Assembly: GCF_020882245.1 (NCBI RefSeq)
Contig: NC_083598.1
Coordinates: 70,375,714 to 70,439,713, forward strand
DNA: 64,000 nt
Direction: 5' to 3'
Origin: Rhopalosiphum padi
Taxonomy: Eukaryota > Arthropoda > Insecta > Hemiptera > Aphididae
Shown here: positions 63,301 through 64,000 of the stretch, piece by piece
Position numbering within the stretch: position 1 is the stretch's first letter
Layout of the letters: every line of letters starts with the position of its first letter
Made by a program: the position numbers and the translations under genes
Notes under the pieces: model-generated
Database searches by the model: none
What the model was told of the DNA's origin: nothing
What the model saw: only the letters and a program-made list of their open reading frames with translations

Positions 63301-64000
63301 AGGTACCCTGGTAATTATTACTGTGCATATTTTCATCAGTTTACCCGTAGGTACCAATAACAATTTATTCACATAACATTTTTTCTCGTAGGATTACATT
63401 TTACTTGCAATGCACATATCTACACAATACACATGAGTATAATGTATCTTAATTGTTAGGTTTATGGTACGTAAAAAAATATATCAAACTATCGAGCATA
63501 GATTAGCCAGAACATTGATGTAACAGAACAAGTTTTTCGAACTAATGTGTATTTAACGATATTTATACAAAATTAATATTAAACATTAAAAATATATTTA
63601 AAATTACATCATACTTTATTACGTATATCACGTATATGGTATATTTTAAAAGAAGTTCAATGTCACTATTAGTTTTTGTGTAATCAAGAAATCACATAAA
63701 AATAATTGCGTTCTTATTTTTTCTATAAGAAAAATTGCTAATTTATAATGTAAAGGTATACAAAATAAATCATTTTAAAAATCGGAGAAAGGATTAGGGA
63801 GATTAGTCGCAAGAAATCTAATTTCCCCCCTCCTCCAAAAGGCTTATAAGTTATAATAAACAATCATTTAAACAGTTACATAATAATTATTAAAATATAA
63901 TTTAGATATAATATGTTTTTTTATTAAAAATTGATAAGAATTTTTATTTTTAACATCATTATAGCCTAACTAACAATAATCACAGCTGCAGTAAACTAAA
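63301..64000. other. AT-rich right edge
   Basis: No gene or bounded element is visible. Confidence 0.5.

Noticed and set aside
1..64000. CRISPR arrays, operons, rRNA
   Set aside because: No regularly spaced repeats, bacterial gene packing or rRNA landmarks were seen; the window is eukaryotic nuclear DNA.

Overview
The window looks like nuclear DNA of a sap-feeding hemipteran insect, most likely an aphid. The background is very AT-rich, genes have several exons with GT-AG introns, short 'gtaggtacct'-type strings recur as in aphid genomes, and the protein families are animal ones. No CRISPR, operon or bacterial-type gene structure is visible, and I found no convincing tRNA or rRNA. Exon structures were worked out by hand from reading frame, splice sites and codon phase.

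Layout. 1-1.5 kb (minus strand): the 5' end of a CSPG4/kon-tiki-like proteoglycan gene, with laminin-G exons running off the left edge. 3.3-6.4 kb (minus strand): an intact single-exon gene for a secreted His-Me finger nuclease with a cysteine-rich tail, a short unrecognised ORF just upstream of it, and an orphan exon-like piece downstream. 7.2-8.8 kb: nested repeats, including a 606-bp foldback element. 9.75-12.9 kb and 17.7-20.3 kb (plus strand): two tandem adenine phosphoribosyltransferase genes with the same four-exon plan. Between them lies a nest of mobile elements, including a Merlin-type transposon with a perfect 8-bp target duplication. 20.3-28.6 kb: intergenic DNA with MITEs and repeats. 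28.6-30.6 kb (minus strand): a very GC-rich kekkon-like LRR/Ig receptor gene with a single coding exon and a 5'UTR splice acceptor. 30.7-64 kb: about 33 kb with no gene I can name. It holds several GC-elevated islands (near 31.1, 37.4, 41.0, 45.5, 53.3, 59.3 and 63.0 kb) that may be promoters, non-coding exons or enhancers, plus MITE-type repeats, including one hAT MITE at 55.6 kb with a perfect 8-bp target duplication.

The genes do not form one pathway. The two APRTs salvage adenine to AMP. The kekkon-like and kon-like proteins are cell-surface or matrix molecules used in signalling and tissue development. The nuclease is exported and may act in digestion, saliva or defence. The most unusual locus is the nuclease gene with its cysteine-rich C-terminal module behind a basic KRKR motif.
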